NCBI GenBank assembly: GCA_900088475.1
Contig: FLMG01002728.1
Span: 18,835-43,448, forward strand
DNA: 24,614 nt
Reading direction: 5' to 3'
DNA from: Hyphochytrium catenoides
Lineage: Eukaryota; Sar; Hyphochytriomycetes; Hyphochytriales; Hyphochytriaceae
The position numbers and the translations under genes were made by a program. Below the pieces are notes generated by a model. That model had not been told where the DNA came from. It did no database searches and saw only the letters and a program-made list of their open reading frames with translations. Below are positions 10,290-20,460 of the stretch, one piece after another; the first letter of the stretch is position 1; the number at the start of each line of letters is the position of its first letter.

Positions 10290-13200
10290 ATGTCTGTCTT
10301 GCCCGACCTTCTGTCTGCGCTTCGGAACGGACCTGAAGAGGAAAAAGTAAAGGCCGCCTTGACGGCGTTGGAAGAGCTCGCTCACCGTCCAGAAGAAAGA
10401 GGAAAGATTGGTGCCTCAGGTGCTCTCTCTCTCCTTCTCCCTTTTCTCTCTCTCTCTTCTTCTTCTCTCTTGCGAGTTAGAGCTCTCAGAGTGCTCCAGC
10501 TTCTCTCTCTCGAGACAGGGAACAAAGGGAAAATAGTAGAAGAGAGAAGCGTTCCCCTTCTTGTCAACATCTTGAAAGAGAGAGAGAGCAAAGGAGAAGA
10601 GAAATTGCTGGCCATTGCGACTCTTCTCTCTCTTGCTCAACTTAGCGCCAACTCAGTGAAGATAGCAGAGGAAGAAGGGGCCATTCCTGCCTTTATCCTC
10701 TTTCTCTCTCCTTCTCTCCCACTCTCTTCCTCCTCTTCAGATGCGGAGAAAAGAGAAGAAAGAGAGAGCTTGCGAGAAGCTAAACGCCTCTCTGTCTCTC
10801 TCTTAAGCCTTCTCTCTCGCTCTCCTCATTACCAAGTAAAGATCGCTGAGGCAGGAGGCATTCCTCCTCTCGTACATCTTCTTCTCCCCATAGAAGAAGA
10901 GAACAGAATAGGAGAAACATCGACGATCGAAGAGAGAGAGAAGAGAGAGAAAGAAAGAAGCGTTGCCACTGCAACGCTAGGGAATCTGGCCATAGAATCT
11001 GCTAATAAAGTGAAGATAGCGGAGGCAGGAGCTATTCCTCTTCTCTGCCAGCTTCTTCTTCATCCCTTGGAAGGTCTCAGAACCAATGCAGCGGCTGCCT
11101 TGCAGAACTTGGCTTCCAATGGGCAAAACCAGGAGAGAATTGCTGAGGCAGGCGCGATTCCTCTTCTTTGCCAGCTTCTCTCTTCTCTCTCTTGTTCTTC
11201 TTCTTGCTCTTCTTCTTCCTCTGAAGCGCTGAAGGCAGCCGTAGCAGGTCTGCTTGCCAAGCTCGCACAGAATGCTCAGAACCGGGAAAAAATAGGGGAA
11301 GAGAGAGACGGACTAACGGCGCTTGTCTCTCTTCTCTTGGCTGCCTCAGGAGGAGAAGCAAAGGACGGGAAAGAGATGGCAGCGGCTGCGCTGGGTAACT
11401 TGGGTCTGGACGCTGAGGTCCGGATGCGTCTTGGCGGCGAGACAGAGGCGATCCCGGCTCTAGTGCGTCTTCTGCAGCATGGCAAGGCGGGAGAGAGAGG
11501 AAAGGCCGTCGCTGCTCTCGATAATTTGGGTCTCTCTCCTGGGAACCTGGGCAAGATGATGGAGGCGGAGGTTGTCTCTCCCTTGGTGCAACTCTTACAC
11601 AGTGGAAATAACAGTGAAGAGCAAAAGGCCCGGGCCGCGGGGCTGCTCCAGAGCTTGGCGGCGGCAAACATGGCTAATCAGGGTAAGATCATGGACGCAG
11701 GCGCCATCGTCCCGCTGGTGCAGTTGATAGAGAAAGGCAGTGGACCTTCCGCAGTGGCCGCCGCCGCCGCTGTCGGCGCGCTGGCGCAGGATAACCCGGT
11801 TAATCAGGTCAAGATCGTAGAGGCAGGCGCGGTGCGGCCTCTCGTCCAGCATCTCTCACATGGCAATGAGGAACAAAAGACACGGGCTGTGGTCACTCTG
11901 TCTCTCCTCGCCGGGTCAGAGACAGAGATTCAGAAGAAGCTGGTTGCCGCTGGGATAGTGGGGCCATTGATAATGTTCCTGGAAGGGAGACGTACCTATG
12001 TTACCCAGATGGCAGGCCTTCAGATGCTCCGTCTCTTCTCTCTTCTGGAGAGAGAGACACGGCTCAAGATAGCAGAGGAAGGAGGATTGAGGCCTCTCAT
12101 AGACATTGCTCTCTCCCTGGACGAAGAAGAAGAGAAAGAGAGAGGAGAGAAAAGAAGGAAAGAAAGAGAGAGAAGGGAAGATGATGGAGAGAGGCGAGGG
12201 CAAGAAGAAGAAGAAGCAGAAAGAGAGAAAGAGACACGAACCGAAGCGCCACTCTTAGCACAAGGTATACTCTGTACGCTTGCATGGGAGCGAGAGATTG
12301 AAGAAGAGATAGAGAGAGAGGGCTTCTCTCTCCTCAGAGACATCCAAACCCAGTCATTCACTACCTGGACAACGGCACATCTCTCTCTTTGCCTGCAGTC
12401 TCTAGGTCTCTCTCCTCTTTTTCTCTGGCAGCAGAAGATTGATGGCGCCGTCTTTATAGAGATCTGCGGAAGGAGAAGCACGCTCGACACTTTTGGCTTA
12501 TCAGGAGATGTCATCGACTCTGTGATCAGTCTGGCGGCGGTCTTGGCTGAGAAAAAGACGTGGAAGAATGTGTCAGATGAGGATGTTGTCTCTCTTCTTG
12601 TGCTTCCCTCCTCTTCCCCGTCTTCGTCTTCTTCTCTCTCTTCTTACCTTAGTCTGCTAGAAGAAAGCATGAGCTTCTGGAGCATCCGGCAAGTTTCTCT
12701 CTGGCTAAAGAAGAGAATTCTTTTGAAAGACGAGGAGGAAAGAACTTCTGGACAACGGCGAGGAGGAGGAGAGAAGAAAGTGAGAAGAAGCACATCCTCT
12801 CTCGTTTCTCCTGCTTTTCTAGAAGCACTAGAGAAGACTCTAACCAAGGGAAAAGTATGCGGTGCATTGTTTCTCTCTCTCCTGAAGAAGAGAGACTTCC
12901 AAAAGCTTCTTCCCCAGGTTCTCGCAGATAAACTGAGGCTTCAAGCGCTTCTCGACAGCATCGCAAAGGAACTCTTTCCTAAGGAAGAGGCGCCATGTAA
13001 AGAACGAGAAGAGAGAGGAGAGAAAGAGAGAGAAGAAGAGGGGATGACTAATAAGAAGAGACTGAGCCCAGACGAGGAGAGAGAGAGAGAGAAAGAGACA
13101 GAAAAGAGAGAAGAAGAGATCGTCACTCCTAGGAGAAAGCTCCGAATGGCCCAGGAGCTTGACGAGCTCACGCAGTGGCTGACCGCTTACCTTTCAAGAG

Positions 13201-14193
13201 ACTTTGCCCGGAAATACTCTGAAGATTTCTTCCGCTGTGGCTTCAATGCAAAGACAATTGTCCAGGGAGAAGAAGTGAAAGAGGCCATTGAGACAGGAAA
13301 GCTCATTCTGGAGGAGAGAGACAAAGAGAAATTCTTTGGTCTCTTTGAGCTGGAGAGAGAGAGAGAAGACGATGGTGATCCTTCAAAAGGAGAAGAAGAA
13401 AGGAAGAAGAAGTTAAGGTACGACGTCTTTCTCACTCATGACTGGGGGAGAGACGAGCTGGGGAGAGACAATCATGCTCGCGTGGCCAGGATGAATGAGC
13501 TTCTCAAGGCAAAGTACGTAAGCGTCTTACCTAGGGTTTCTACATCTCTTGCTTCTCTCTCTCTCTTTCTGTCTCTCTCTCTGTCTTTCCATTCGCCATC
13601 TCTCTCTCTCTCTCTTCATGTCTCACGCAGGCTCTTTTATCGCCTCATCCCTCCTGTCTTTTCCTCCTTGTTGTCTCTTCTTGCTAACTTCCTAATTAAC
13701 CCTAACCCGAATGTCCTCTCTCTGTCTCTCTGCGCCAATCTCTCTCTCTCTCCGTGGCAATCTCTCTCTATCCCTCTGTCCCTCTCTCCGTGTCAATCTC
13801 TCCCTCTCTCTTTCTCTATCTCTATCTTTCTTCTCTTTCTCTCTCTCTCTCACAATCTCTCTCTGTCCCTCTGTCCCTCTCTCCATGTCAATCTCTCTCT
13901 CTCTGTTCCTCGCTCTCTCTCTTCTCTCTCTTTCTCTTCCTCTCTCTCTCTGTCTGTCTCTCTCTCTCTCTTTCTTGCTCTCTCTCTCTCTCCTCCTCTC
14001 CCTGGCTCTGGTCCGCACAGTGGTATCATCACATGGTTCGACATGGATCGGATGCAGGGAAATATTAACGAACAAATGGCGAAAGGGATCGAGTCTTCCG
14101 CCGTCGTCGCTGTCTTTCTGACTCAGCGGTACATGGATAAGGTCAGCCTCTTTCTCTCGTGCAATACTTTATCTTTCCTCTCCCTCTTCCTGT

Positions 14194-14229
<36 letters not shown>

Positions 14230-15189
14230 ATCAATGTTCTGTATCTCTCTCTCTTAGTCTCTCTCTCTCCCTCTCTTTGCTGGGGATAGTTCTTGCGGTT
14301 AGATTCTGCCTATCTGGCGCCAATCAAGTGCCTTCTCCCTCCATTTCACATTTCTTTTCCACATTTCTTTTCGCTTTCTCACTCTCTCTCACCTTAGTCC
14401 CGGCACCTTCTCTCTCTCGTTGTTCTCTAGATGTGCCTTCTCAATGCATCTCCCTTTCCATATCTTATACATGCGTTACTTTCCTCTGTGTGCATCTTTT
14501 CTCCTCGCGTCCTCTACCCTTTCCCGGCCTCTCTCTCTCTCTGTCTTTTTAGGTTTTGTCTTTCTCTCTCCCTGTGAGCGTGCGGTGCCTCTCTTATTTC
14601 TCGCTTTTTTCTAGTCTCCCTGCTCTCTCTCTGTTAGCTCGTTCTCTCCCTTCCTCTACGGTCGCTCCTTCTCGCCTTTCCCTCTTTTCCACACTCTCTC
14701 TCCCTCTACTCTCTCCCAACTCTCTCTCCCATCTCTGGTGTCTTTCTCTCTCATTCTCTCTCTCTCCCTGTTTCTCTCTCTGTCTCTCTCCCTCTTGTCC
14801 TCTCTCTCATTCTTTTTCTCTCTGTTTCTTTCTCTCTCTCTCTCTCTCTTGTGGTCTCTCTCTCTCCTTTTCTCTCTCTCTCTCCCTGCGTCTCTCTCTC
14901 TCTCTCTCTCTCTCTCCTCTCTCCCCAGTCGATCTAAAGCTCCATATGACAGGTAAACAGCGAGAACTGGGCTGACAACTGCAAGTTAGAGTTCAACCAC
15001 GCGACGAGGAAACACACGGCAAAGAGAATGATTCCCCTTGTGATGGAGAAGAGAATGAGAGACCCAAACACCTGGAGCGGCACTGTCTCTCTCATTCTGG
15101 CGGGAGAACTCTATGTTGACCTTGTTGAGGATGAGACGTTTGAAGAGAGAGCCCAGCAGCTGGCTAAGATGATAAAGAGTCACTTGTGA
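10290..15189 (+). CDS. ARM-repeat / SAM / TIR protein with SARM1-type domain order, possible NAD+ hydrolase
   Basis: Three exons, 10290-13513, 14021-14141 and 14953-15189 (TGA), join in phase to give about 1193 aa. The ATG has A at -3. Residues about 10-605 form roughly a dozen armadillo repeats with the typical VKIAEAGAIPLL cores. An acidic/basic spacer follows (about 610-660). A SAM-like domain lies at about 690-756 (FTTWTTAHL, LGL, IDGAVF). A second, at about 795-897, starts FWSIRQVSLWL. A third helical SAM-like segment at about 956-1010 contains LTQWLTAYLSRDF. The TIR domain spans about 1042-1190: YDVFLTHDWG, the BB-loop region ITWFDMDRMQG, then DNCKLEF and GELYVDL. E1128 lies where the catalytic Glu of NAD-cleaving TIRs is expected. 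In animal SARM1, ARM repeats hold the TIR inactive and SAM domains form the ring. A similar sensor-effector role is inferred here; orthology is not shown. There is no signal peptide or TM segment, so it is likely cytosolic. Both introns fall in the TIR part. Confidence 0.85.
13757..13904 (+). repeat. Imperfect minisatellite copies in the first TIR intron
   Basis: Two copies of a unit of about 52 nt, starting near 13757 and 13852, share the core CCCTCTGTCCCTCTCTCC followed by a TGTCAATCTCT block. They lie about 95 nt apart in a CT background, so this is a higher-order repeat rather than a simple dinucleotide. Confidence 0.7.
14142..14952 (+). repeat. 811-nt CT-rich second intron of the TIR gene
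   Basis: This intron starts GTCAGC and ends ATGACAG before the codon GTA of the last exon. Most of it is interrupted (CT)n. The acceptor sits in a short non-CT patch about 20 nt past the last CT run. An earlier AG after CTCTCCCC (14929) would be a competing acceptor, but it does not keep the conserved TIR frame. Confidence 0.75.
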
Positions 15190-15885
15190 AGGCCAAAGAG
15201 AGAGAGGGGACAACATGTGACGTAAGTGATGAGAAAGAGAGAGAGAAAGAGAGAGAGAAGGAGAGAGACAGAGAGAAAAAGAGCGACACACAGAGAGAGA
15301 AGAGCAACACACCCACCGAGAGAGAGACAGGGAGACACACACACAGAGAGAGAGAGAGAGAAGGGAGGAAGCGGAAGAGAGAAGAAAGGAGATGGAGAAG
15401 ATCTCTCTCGCGCTTTTCTTATTCCTAGAGGCGGATTAGCTGCTTTCTCCGGGGTCGGCTCTCTCCTCTCACGCGTACATCAACTCCTCTCTCTCTCCTT
15501 GCCTTAGCGAGAGCTTGAGAGAAAGAGAAAGGAAGAGAAAGGGTTGCCAGCGGAAAGAGAGAAACAACCTGCGGGCGTCTTAAGCGGATTTTACTCGCTA
15601 AGACCGTCAATCGCACTAAAAAACGGGACCTTTACTCTCTCTTCTCTCTCTTTTCCTCACTCACTCTCTCTCTTCTCCTCACTCACTCTCTCTCTTTCGC
15701 TTTCTCTTCTCTCGCTTCCCCCCTCTCTCTGTCTCTCTCTCTGTCTGTCCCTCGCAATCTCTCCCTCGCCATTCACAAGTTAAGTTAGGCTGTTAGCTCG
15801 AAAGAGAGAGAGGCAATGGGCCAACTGATGGGAAGCAGACTTTCTTTTTCTTTAGGAGAGCTTTTCTCTCTCTCTTCTTCTCTGT
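15190..15885. other. Spacer between convergent genes
   Basis: This is about 700 nt between the TIR-gene stop and the stop of the minus-strand GT49 gene. It must hold both 3' UTRs. The first half is GA-rich and the second half CT-rich on the + strand. I see no coding exon, no RNA gene and no clear + strand AATAAA. Confidence 0.6.
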
Positions 15886-15890
15886 TTATT
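15885..15890 (-). promoter_or_regulatory. AATAAA overlapping the GT49 stop codon
   Basis: On the minus strand the final codons read ATG CAA TAA A, so the hexamer AATAAA contains the TAA stop. It could be the polyadenylation signal, giving a very short 3' UTR, or it could be chance. No other AATAAA was seen in the following spacer. Confidence 0.35.
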
Positions 15891-16227
15891 GCATCAAAAG
15901 AGAAATATCCATGTGCTTCTCTCCTTCCTTCCCTCTATGAAAGACGAGACGCTCTTCCTCTCTCCACTTTCTCTTTCTCTTTTCTCCTTCCCCATCTTCT
16001 TGTTTCTCTTTCCTTTCCACCATCTCATCTCTTCCTTTTCTCTCTCTCTCTTCTCTCATTTCTTCCTCTATCTTTCCTTTCAGCTCCTGGAAGAGCTTCT
16101 CCACTTTGAGGATGTGTGCGACGTTTCTCCCTCTTCCGTAGACTTTCTCATAGGTCTCAGACTGTTGATGGTGTGGCGCCAGAATATAATGACGGGGATA
16201 CACCACGAAGCTGAAGCCCAGCTGATA

Positions 16228-16264
<37 letters not shown>

Positions 16265-17337
16265 AAGGAAGAGGACGGAGAGGAAAAAAAGGAGGTGGAG
16301 ACAGAGAAGCAGAGAGTCGAGAAAGGAAGAAATAAGAGAGAGGAGGGGAGATCAGACAAGGCGAACAGAGAGAGAGGGAGAGGAGGGAGAGAGATAGTGC
16401 AGGAGAGAGAGAGGAGGGAGAGAGATATTGCAGGAGAGATGGAGAGGTTAGAGTAAAAAGAAGCAGGTTTTTGCTCTGTGGCACTCTCTCTCTTTGTCAC
16501 ATTCTCTTCGTTCTCCTCTTCTGCACAAAGCACACAACCAATCTCTCCACTTCCATTCTCTCTCTCTTTCTCTTTCTTCCTCTGTCTTCACCTTCCCTTT
16601 TCCTCCACCCACCTCTCTCAGGTCTCCCTCTCCTCTCTCATTTCTCTCCTCTCTCTCCTTCTTCAGCTCTCTCTTTCCTTGTCTTCCATTCCCTTTCTGT
16701 CTCCTTCTTATCATTCTGTTGTCCTCTAGGTGTTCTCTCTGGCTCTTTCTTCGAAAACTCTCTGTCTTGTTCCTTCTCTCTCTCTCCCCATCGCTCCTCC
16801 CTCATCCCTTTCCATTTTTCTTCCCCTTTCCTCTCCTTCTTTTGTCTCTCTCGTCTCTCTCCCTTGTTCTCTTCCTTCTCTCTCTCGCTTCTCTCTCACT
16901 CTCTCTCTCTCTCTCTCTCTCTTCTTACCTTGTGCGTATGATAAATTTGCTGGATCTTGTTGAGTCCGTAGCCTCTGAATCTTCCGTCATAGAAAGGAAG
17001 ACGAGCTCTGGGCCCAACAATGTAAGGCTCGTAATCATACTCGTAAGGAACCTCGTACGGGAGAGACGAGGACCACCTGGAGAGAGAGAGAGAGAGAGAG
17101 AGAGAGATATAACCAGCAGAGAGTGAGAGAAAGAAAGACAGAGAGATCGAATAAGAGAAAGCGTGCCAACATAAGAAAAGAGAGAGACAAAGAAAGTGCA
17201 AGGGAGAGTAGATGCAAAGGAGTGAGAGAGAACAGGCAGGGAAAGAAAGTCGGAAAAAAAGAAGAGAGAGGAGAGGAATGAATTGAAAAAACAACAGAAG
17301 AGAGACAGAAAGAAAAATAGGGAGAGACAGCGAGGTG

Positions 17338-17386
<49 letters not shown>

Positions 17387-19718
17387 CAGTCAAAGACGGC
17401 CTAGGATCTAGGGGGACCCGTGAATGTTTTGGTAAGGAGTTTTCTCTTCTCTATAATCTCTGTTCTCCCTTCTCCCGCTCTTCTTTTTTACCTTTTCTCT
17501 CTCTCTCTCTCTCTCTCACACTCTCTCTCTACATATATATATGGTGGTCTCTTTCTTTCGGCTTACCATTTCAGGTACTTCGTGGGCTGGTGTCCTCTGG
17601 GAAAGAAGAATAAGTGAAAAGGAGTCGCGTTCAGCTCGTCTGCCTGCGCATGAAGCCAGTCATAGGTCAGAAGAGGAGAAGAGAGAGTAGAAGAGAGATG
17701 GTTCCTCTTTTCTCTCTCCTCTCTCTCCTGCTCTGCCGTTGTCCAATGTTCAAAGGCAGGGACAACGTAAGCTGTCTTCTTTTCCTTCTCTCTTCTCTCT
17801 TCTTCATCAGTCCTTCTCTCTGTGCTATTGCCTCTGTTCTCTAGACGAGAGGAAAGAGAAGAAGAGGAGAGAGAGAGAAGGAGGGACTGGTACAAGCCAT
17901 GACTGGGGCGAAAGTCAACATCTAAGAGAAAAACGTGACTTGTCGTGGCTCCCTCGAGAGCCACATTCCTCAGGCGATTGATTGGATAGAGAGAGAACCA
18001 TTCGCGAAGGTTTCTCTCTTCATCTTTCTCTCTCTCCTCTTCTTTCCTTCCACTCTTGTTTCTCTCTTTCTCCCTTGGTTCCTCCAAGAAAAGACGCATG
18101 TCCAGGCGACAGCTGTCCGCCGAAGCCTGTCACGAGGAGAGAGAGAGAGAAAGAGGAAGACAACAAGAGGGAGAAAGGAGAAAGAAACGAGAAGGAGAGA
18201 AACACGGGGAGAAACCAGAAAAAATGGAGCGAACAAGGAACATAAAAGAAGTCGAGGAGAGGAAGAGAGAGAAGGAGAGAGGAGAGAGAGAGTTATTAGA
18301 AGAGATGTCTTGAGGAACAGAGAGACGAACTAAAGAGGAGACAGGGAACGACATAAGCGGAGACTCAGAGGAACAGAGAGAAATCTAGAGAGAAAGGAGA
18401 TGAGAGAGGAGACATGGCGGAGCCCCCCAAAAAAAGGTATTTACTGAGGGAAAAGAGGACAGAGACAGGAAAAGAGAGGAGGAAGAGAGTAGGGGGAGAG
18501 AGAGAAATAGAGAGAGTTCAGGGAAGAGAGAAAGCAGGAAAAAGAGAGGAAAACAGGGGAAACAAGAGGAGAGAGAGGGTGGGGCCAGAGAGACTCAGGT
18601 AGAGGAAGGAGGAGAAGAGAGACAGCGGAAGAATGCGAGATGGAAAGAGAGAGAGAGAGAGAGAAATGAGAAGGTGTAGAAGAGAAAGACAGAGAGAAAA
18701 GAGAGAGAGAGAGCAGTTATCTACCTCCATCTCTTCATGAAGGGTCTTTGCTTCCTTGAAAATGAACGAGAAACTCTCTGCTGATGGAACATAAACCGCA
18801 ACAGACAGAGGTCCGGGCCACCTAGGAAATATAAGGAGAAGGGAGAAAGAGATATTTAGCTGAGACCGCAGGAAGCAAAGTAACAGAGGGAACATGGCTC
18901 AAAGGAAGAGAGAGACACAGAGAGAGAGAGAGAGCCAGAGCAGAATAAAAGCCTACGAGACGAAGAGCAGACATATTGGCTGACAATAAGAGAAGAGGAG
19001 GGAAGAGGAGAAATAAGAGACAGAGAAGAGATGAGCAAGACGCAGACAGAGAGAGTGAGAGCAAAGTAAAAGCCCCACAAGAAGAAGAGCAGACATATAG
19101 GCTGACAATAAGAGCTAGAGGAGGGAAGAGGAGAAATAAGAGAGAGAGAAGAGGAAGAGAAGAAGGGAAAGAGAGAGAGACCAGCTGGACGTTAGAGAGA
19201 GAGACCAGTTGGACGTTGGTCCGGTACCTGAGGCACATGCTCCGTAGGTTGTCTAGTCTGTCAACGGAGCACTGCGTGACAATGGTGACATCCTTGCGCT
19301 GATCCTGCATGTCTCTCTCCTTCTCTCTTCCTCCTGATCTTCTTTGTCTCTCTCTTTCCTCTCTCTTCCCATCTTTTCTTCTCTTCGACTCCTTCTTACT
19401 CTGCAGTTCTTCAAAGTCAAAGATGTGGCCCAGAGGAGGGGAGAGAGATACTACACAAGAAGAAAATGGGGGAGAAAGAGAGTGCCGGGTCGCAGTGTCG
19501 TTCCTTTTCTCCCTTTCCTTTGCCGGATTGACAGGAAGAGAAGAAGAAGAGGAGGAAAAGGCTCTCTCTCCATGTCTTTCTCTTCTTGACCCTCGCGTTT
19601 CTCCAAGAGGGGAGACAGGCAGCGAAGCTGTAGACTGAGAAGAAGAGAGTAGTGAAGAAGAAGACACGAATAAAAGAAGAGAAGAAACGACCAGGAGAGA
19701 AACAGGCGAGGGAGCCAT
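15886..19718 (-). CDS. GT49 (LARGE/B4GAT1-type) glycosyltransferase
   Basis: Minus-strand exons 19718-19228, 18821-18725, 18126-17567, 17076-16929 and 16221-15886 (TAA) join at GT-AG sites in phase, giving about 543 aa. The ATG context is CACCATGG, an excellent Kozak match. Residues 1-30 are a hydrophobic Ser/Leu-rich signal peptide or type II anchor, followed by a low-complexity stem. The catalytic domain begins near 143 (DVTIVTQ), then WPGPLSVAVYV (165-175), YPINRLRNVAL (243-253) and the metal-binding DxD in LLDVDFRP (D265, D267). VVPAFE, the GHQPTKYLKW block, YEPYIVG, FYDGRFRGYGLNK and FVVYPRHYILAPHH follow, all in the family order. GT49 enzymes transfer glucuronic acid or N-acetylglucosamine in the Golgi; the exact sugar is not known here. 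Charged or Ser-rich inserts (about 213-240 and after LYQ) are encoded by GA/CT repeats and probably form surface loops. It converges with the TIR gene; no functional link is evident. Confidence 0.85.
17342..17380. repeat. (GA)n microsatellite in GT49 intron
   Basis: A perfect run of about 39 nt lies inside the intron between the third and fourth minus-strand exons. It reads CT on the sense strand, matching the intron polarity of the plus-strand genes. Confidence 0.9.
18936..19144. repeat. About 122-nt tandem duplication in GT49 intron 1
   Basis: Two imperfect copies, about 18936-19021 and 19058-19144, share AGAGCAGACATAT, GGCTGACAATAAGAG and GGAGAAATAAGAGA at a constant offset of 122-123 nt. 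The copies differ by scattered substitutions and a few indels. This is a local segmental duplication within the intron. Confidence 0.85.
19180..19217. repeat. 24-nt tandem duplication beside a 5' splice site
   Basis: ACCAGCTGGACGTT and ACCAGTTGGACGTT recur 24 nt apart, each preceded by GAGAGAGAG. On the gene strand they begin just inside the intron, about 10 nt past the donor at 19227-19226. Confidence 0.85.
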
Positions 19719-20042
19719 GGTGAAGATAGAAGTTGGAGACAGACAACGAAGAGAGAGGGAAGATCTAGAGCTGGGGCAGGGACTGGCAGGCGGCGGGGGC
19801 GGGGAGCAGACAACAGGGGAGAGACAATCTTCTCTTTTCTCTAGCTCTTTTCACTCTTCTCTAGTGATGAGACGAGGCAATGGACGAGAGAAGACACAAG
19901 CCAACTGATCAGGAGCACTGTCGGGAGCAGTTAAGGCGAGAGGAGGGAAAGCGCAGAAGAATGTACGAGGCAGGAGGGGATACCCCGATGAGGCCATGAA
20001 TCGGCAAGTTGAAGCTCTATTGACGCTCACCACGGGCCAGAG

Positions 20043-20095
<53 letters not shown>

Positions 20096-20165
20096 GAGAA
20101 CGAGAGAGAGAGAGAGAGAGAGACAGAGACTGAGACAGAGAGAGAGAGGGAGAGAGAGAAAAGGA
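19719..20165. other. 5' flank of the GT49 gene
   Basis: The stretch next to the ATG is pyrimidine-rich on the gene strand, probably 5' UTR or promoter. Positions 19880-20040 are of mixed composition and open on both strands for about 50 codons. Examples are a + frame containing YPDEAMNRQVEALLTL and an opposing - frame containing MASSGYPLLPRTFF. I recognise neither and cannot choose a strand. Confidence 0.4.
20046..20090. repeat. (GA)n microsatellite
   Basis: A perfect run of about 45 nt, followed by further GA runs to about 20158, lies upstream of the GT49 gene. Confidence 0.95.
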
Positions 20166-20460
20166 AAAAAGAGGTCAGTGTACTAAGAAAGCTTCCATCA
20201 GCGAACATCCTGCTAGCACCATCCGCATTCGGAATACCCTGTCCTAGTATCCCTGAATAGCAAGCCCATTTATCGTGAAGGTTATGAAGAGACAACTGTA
20301 GCCCCCCAGGTCACCGTAATGGGCCGTTCCTGTAAATACCCATAAAATACAGCTGGTCTAGAATAATAGCTAATGTTATGACTTATATCAGGAATCTGGT
20401 CACGATCGAGACCCAGATGAAGAAGAGTTACATGTAGAGAGAGAGACAGAGAGAGAACTT
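20166..20460. other. Non-repetitive segment; possible transposase C-terminus remnant on minus strand
   Basis: This is unique sequence without CT repeats. On the minus strand a frame at about 20295-20175 reads LHDKWACYSG, then IPNADGASRMFADG. This loosely resembles the hAT dimerisation region (KWW, then IPATS...SERxFS). The invariant SER is replaced by ASR. It could be chance. No plus-strand gene is seen. Confidence 0.25.

Noticed and set aside
13740-14000. CRISPR-like array of spaced repeats
   Set aside because: Copies are imperfect CT-rich minisatellite units with repetitive spacers in a eukaryotic intron, and there are no cas-like genes.
13692-14075. Arg-Glu repeat open frames on the minus strand, here and throughout
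   Set aside because: (GA)n has no stop in any frame, so such frames are expected by composition. They lack conserved motifs and oppose well-supported exons.
10290-14552. A single 1420-codon open frame as the ARM-SAM-TIR protein
   Set aside because: It reads through the 507-nt CT intron and part of the next one, and ends in Ser-Leu repeats. Splicing at 13513/14021 and 14141/14953 restores a complete, conserved TIR domain.
14556-14975. Ser-Leu-rich membrane protein in the TIR-gene second intron
   Set aside because: It is pure CT-repeat translation, has no conserved motif, and lies wholly within an intron whose splice sites are supported by the TIR alignment.
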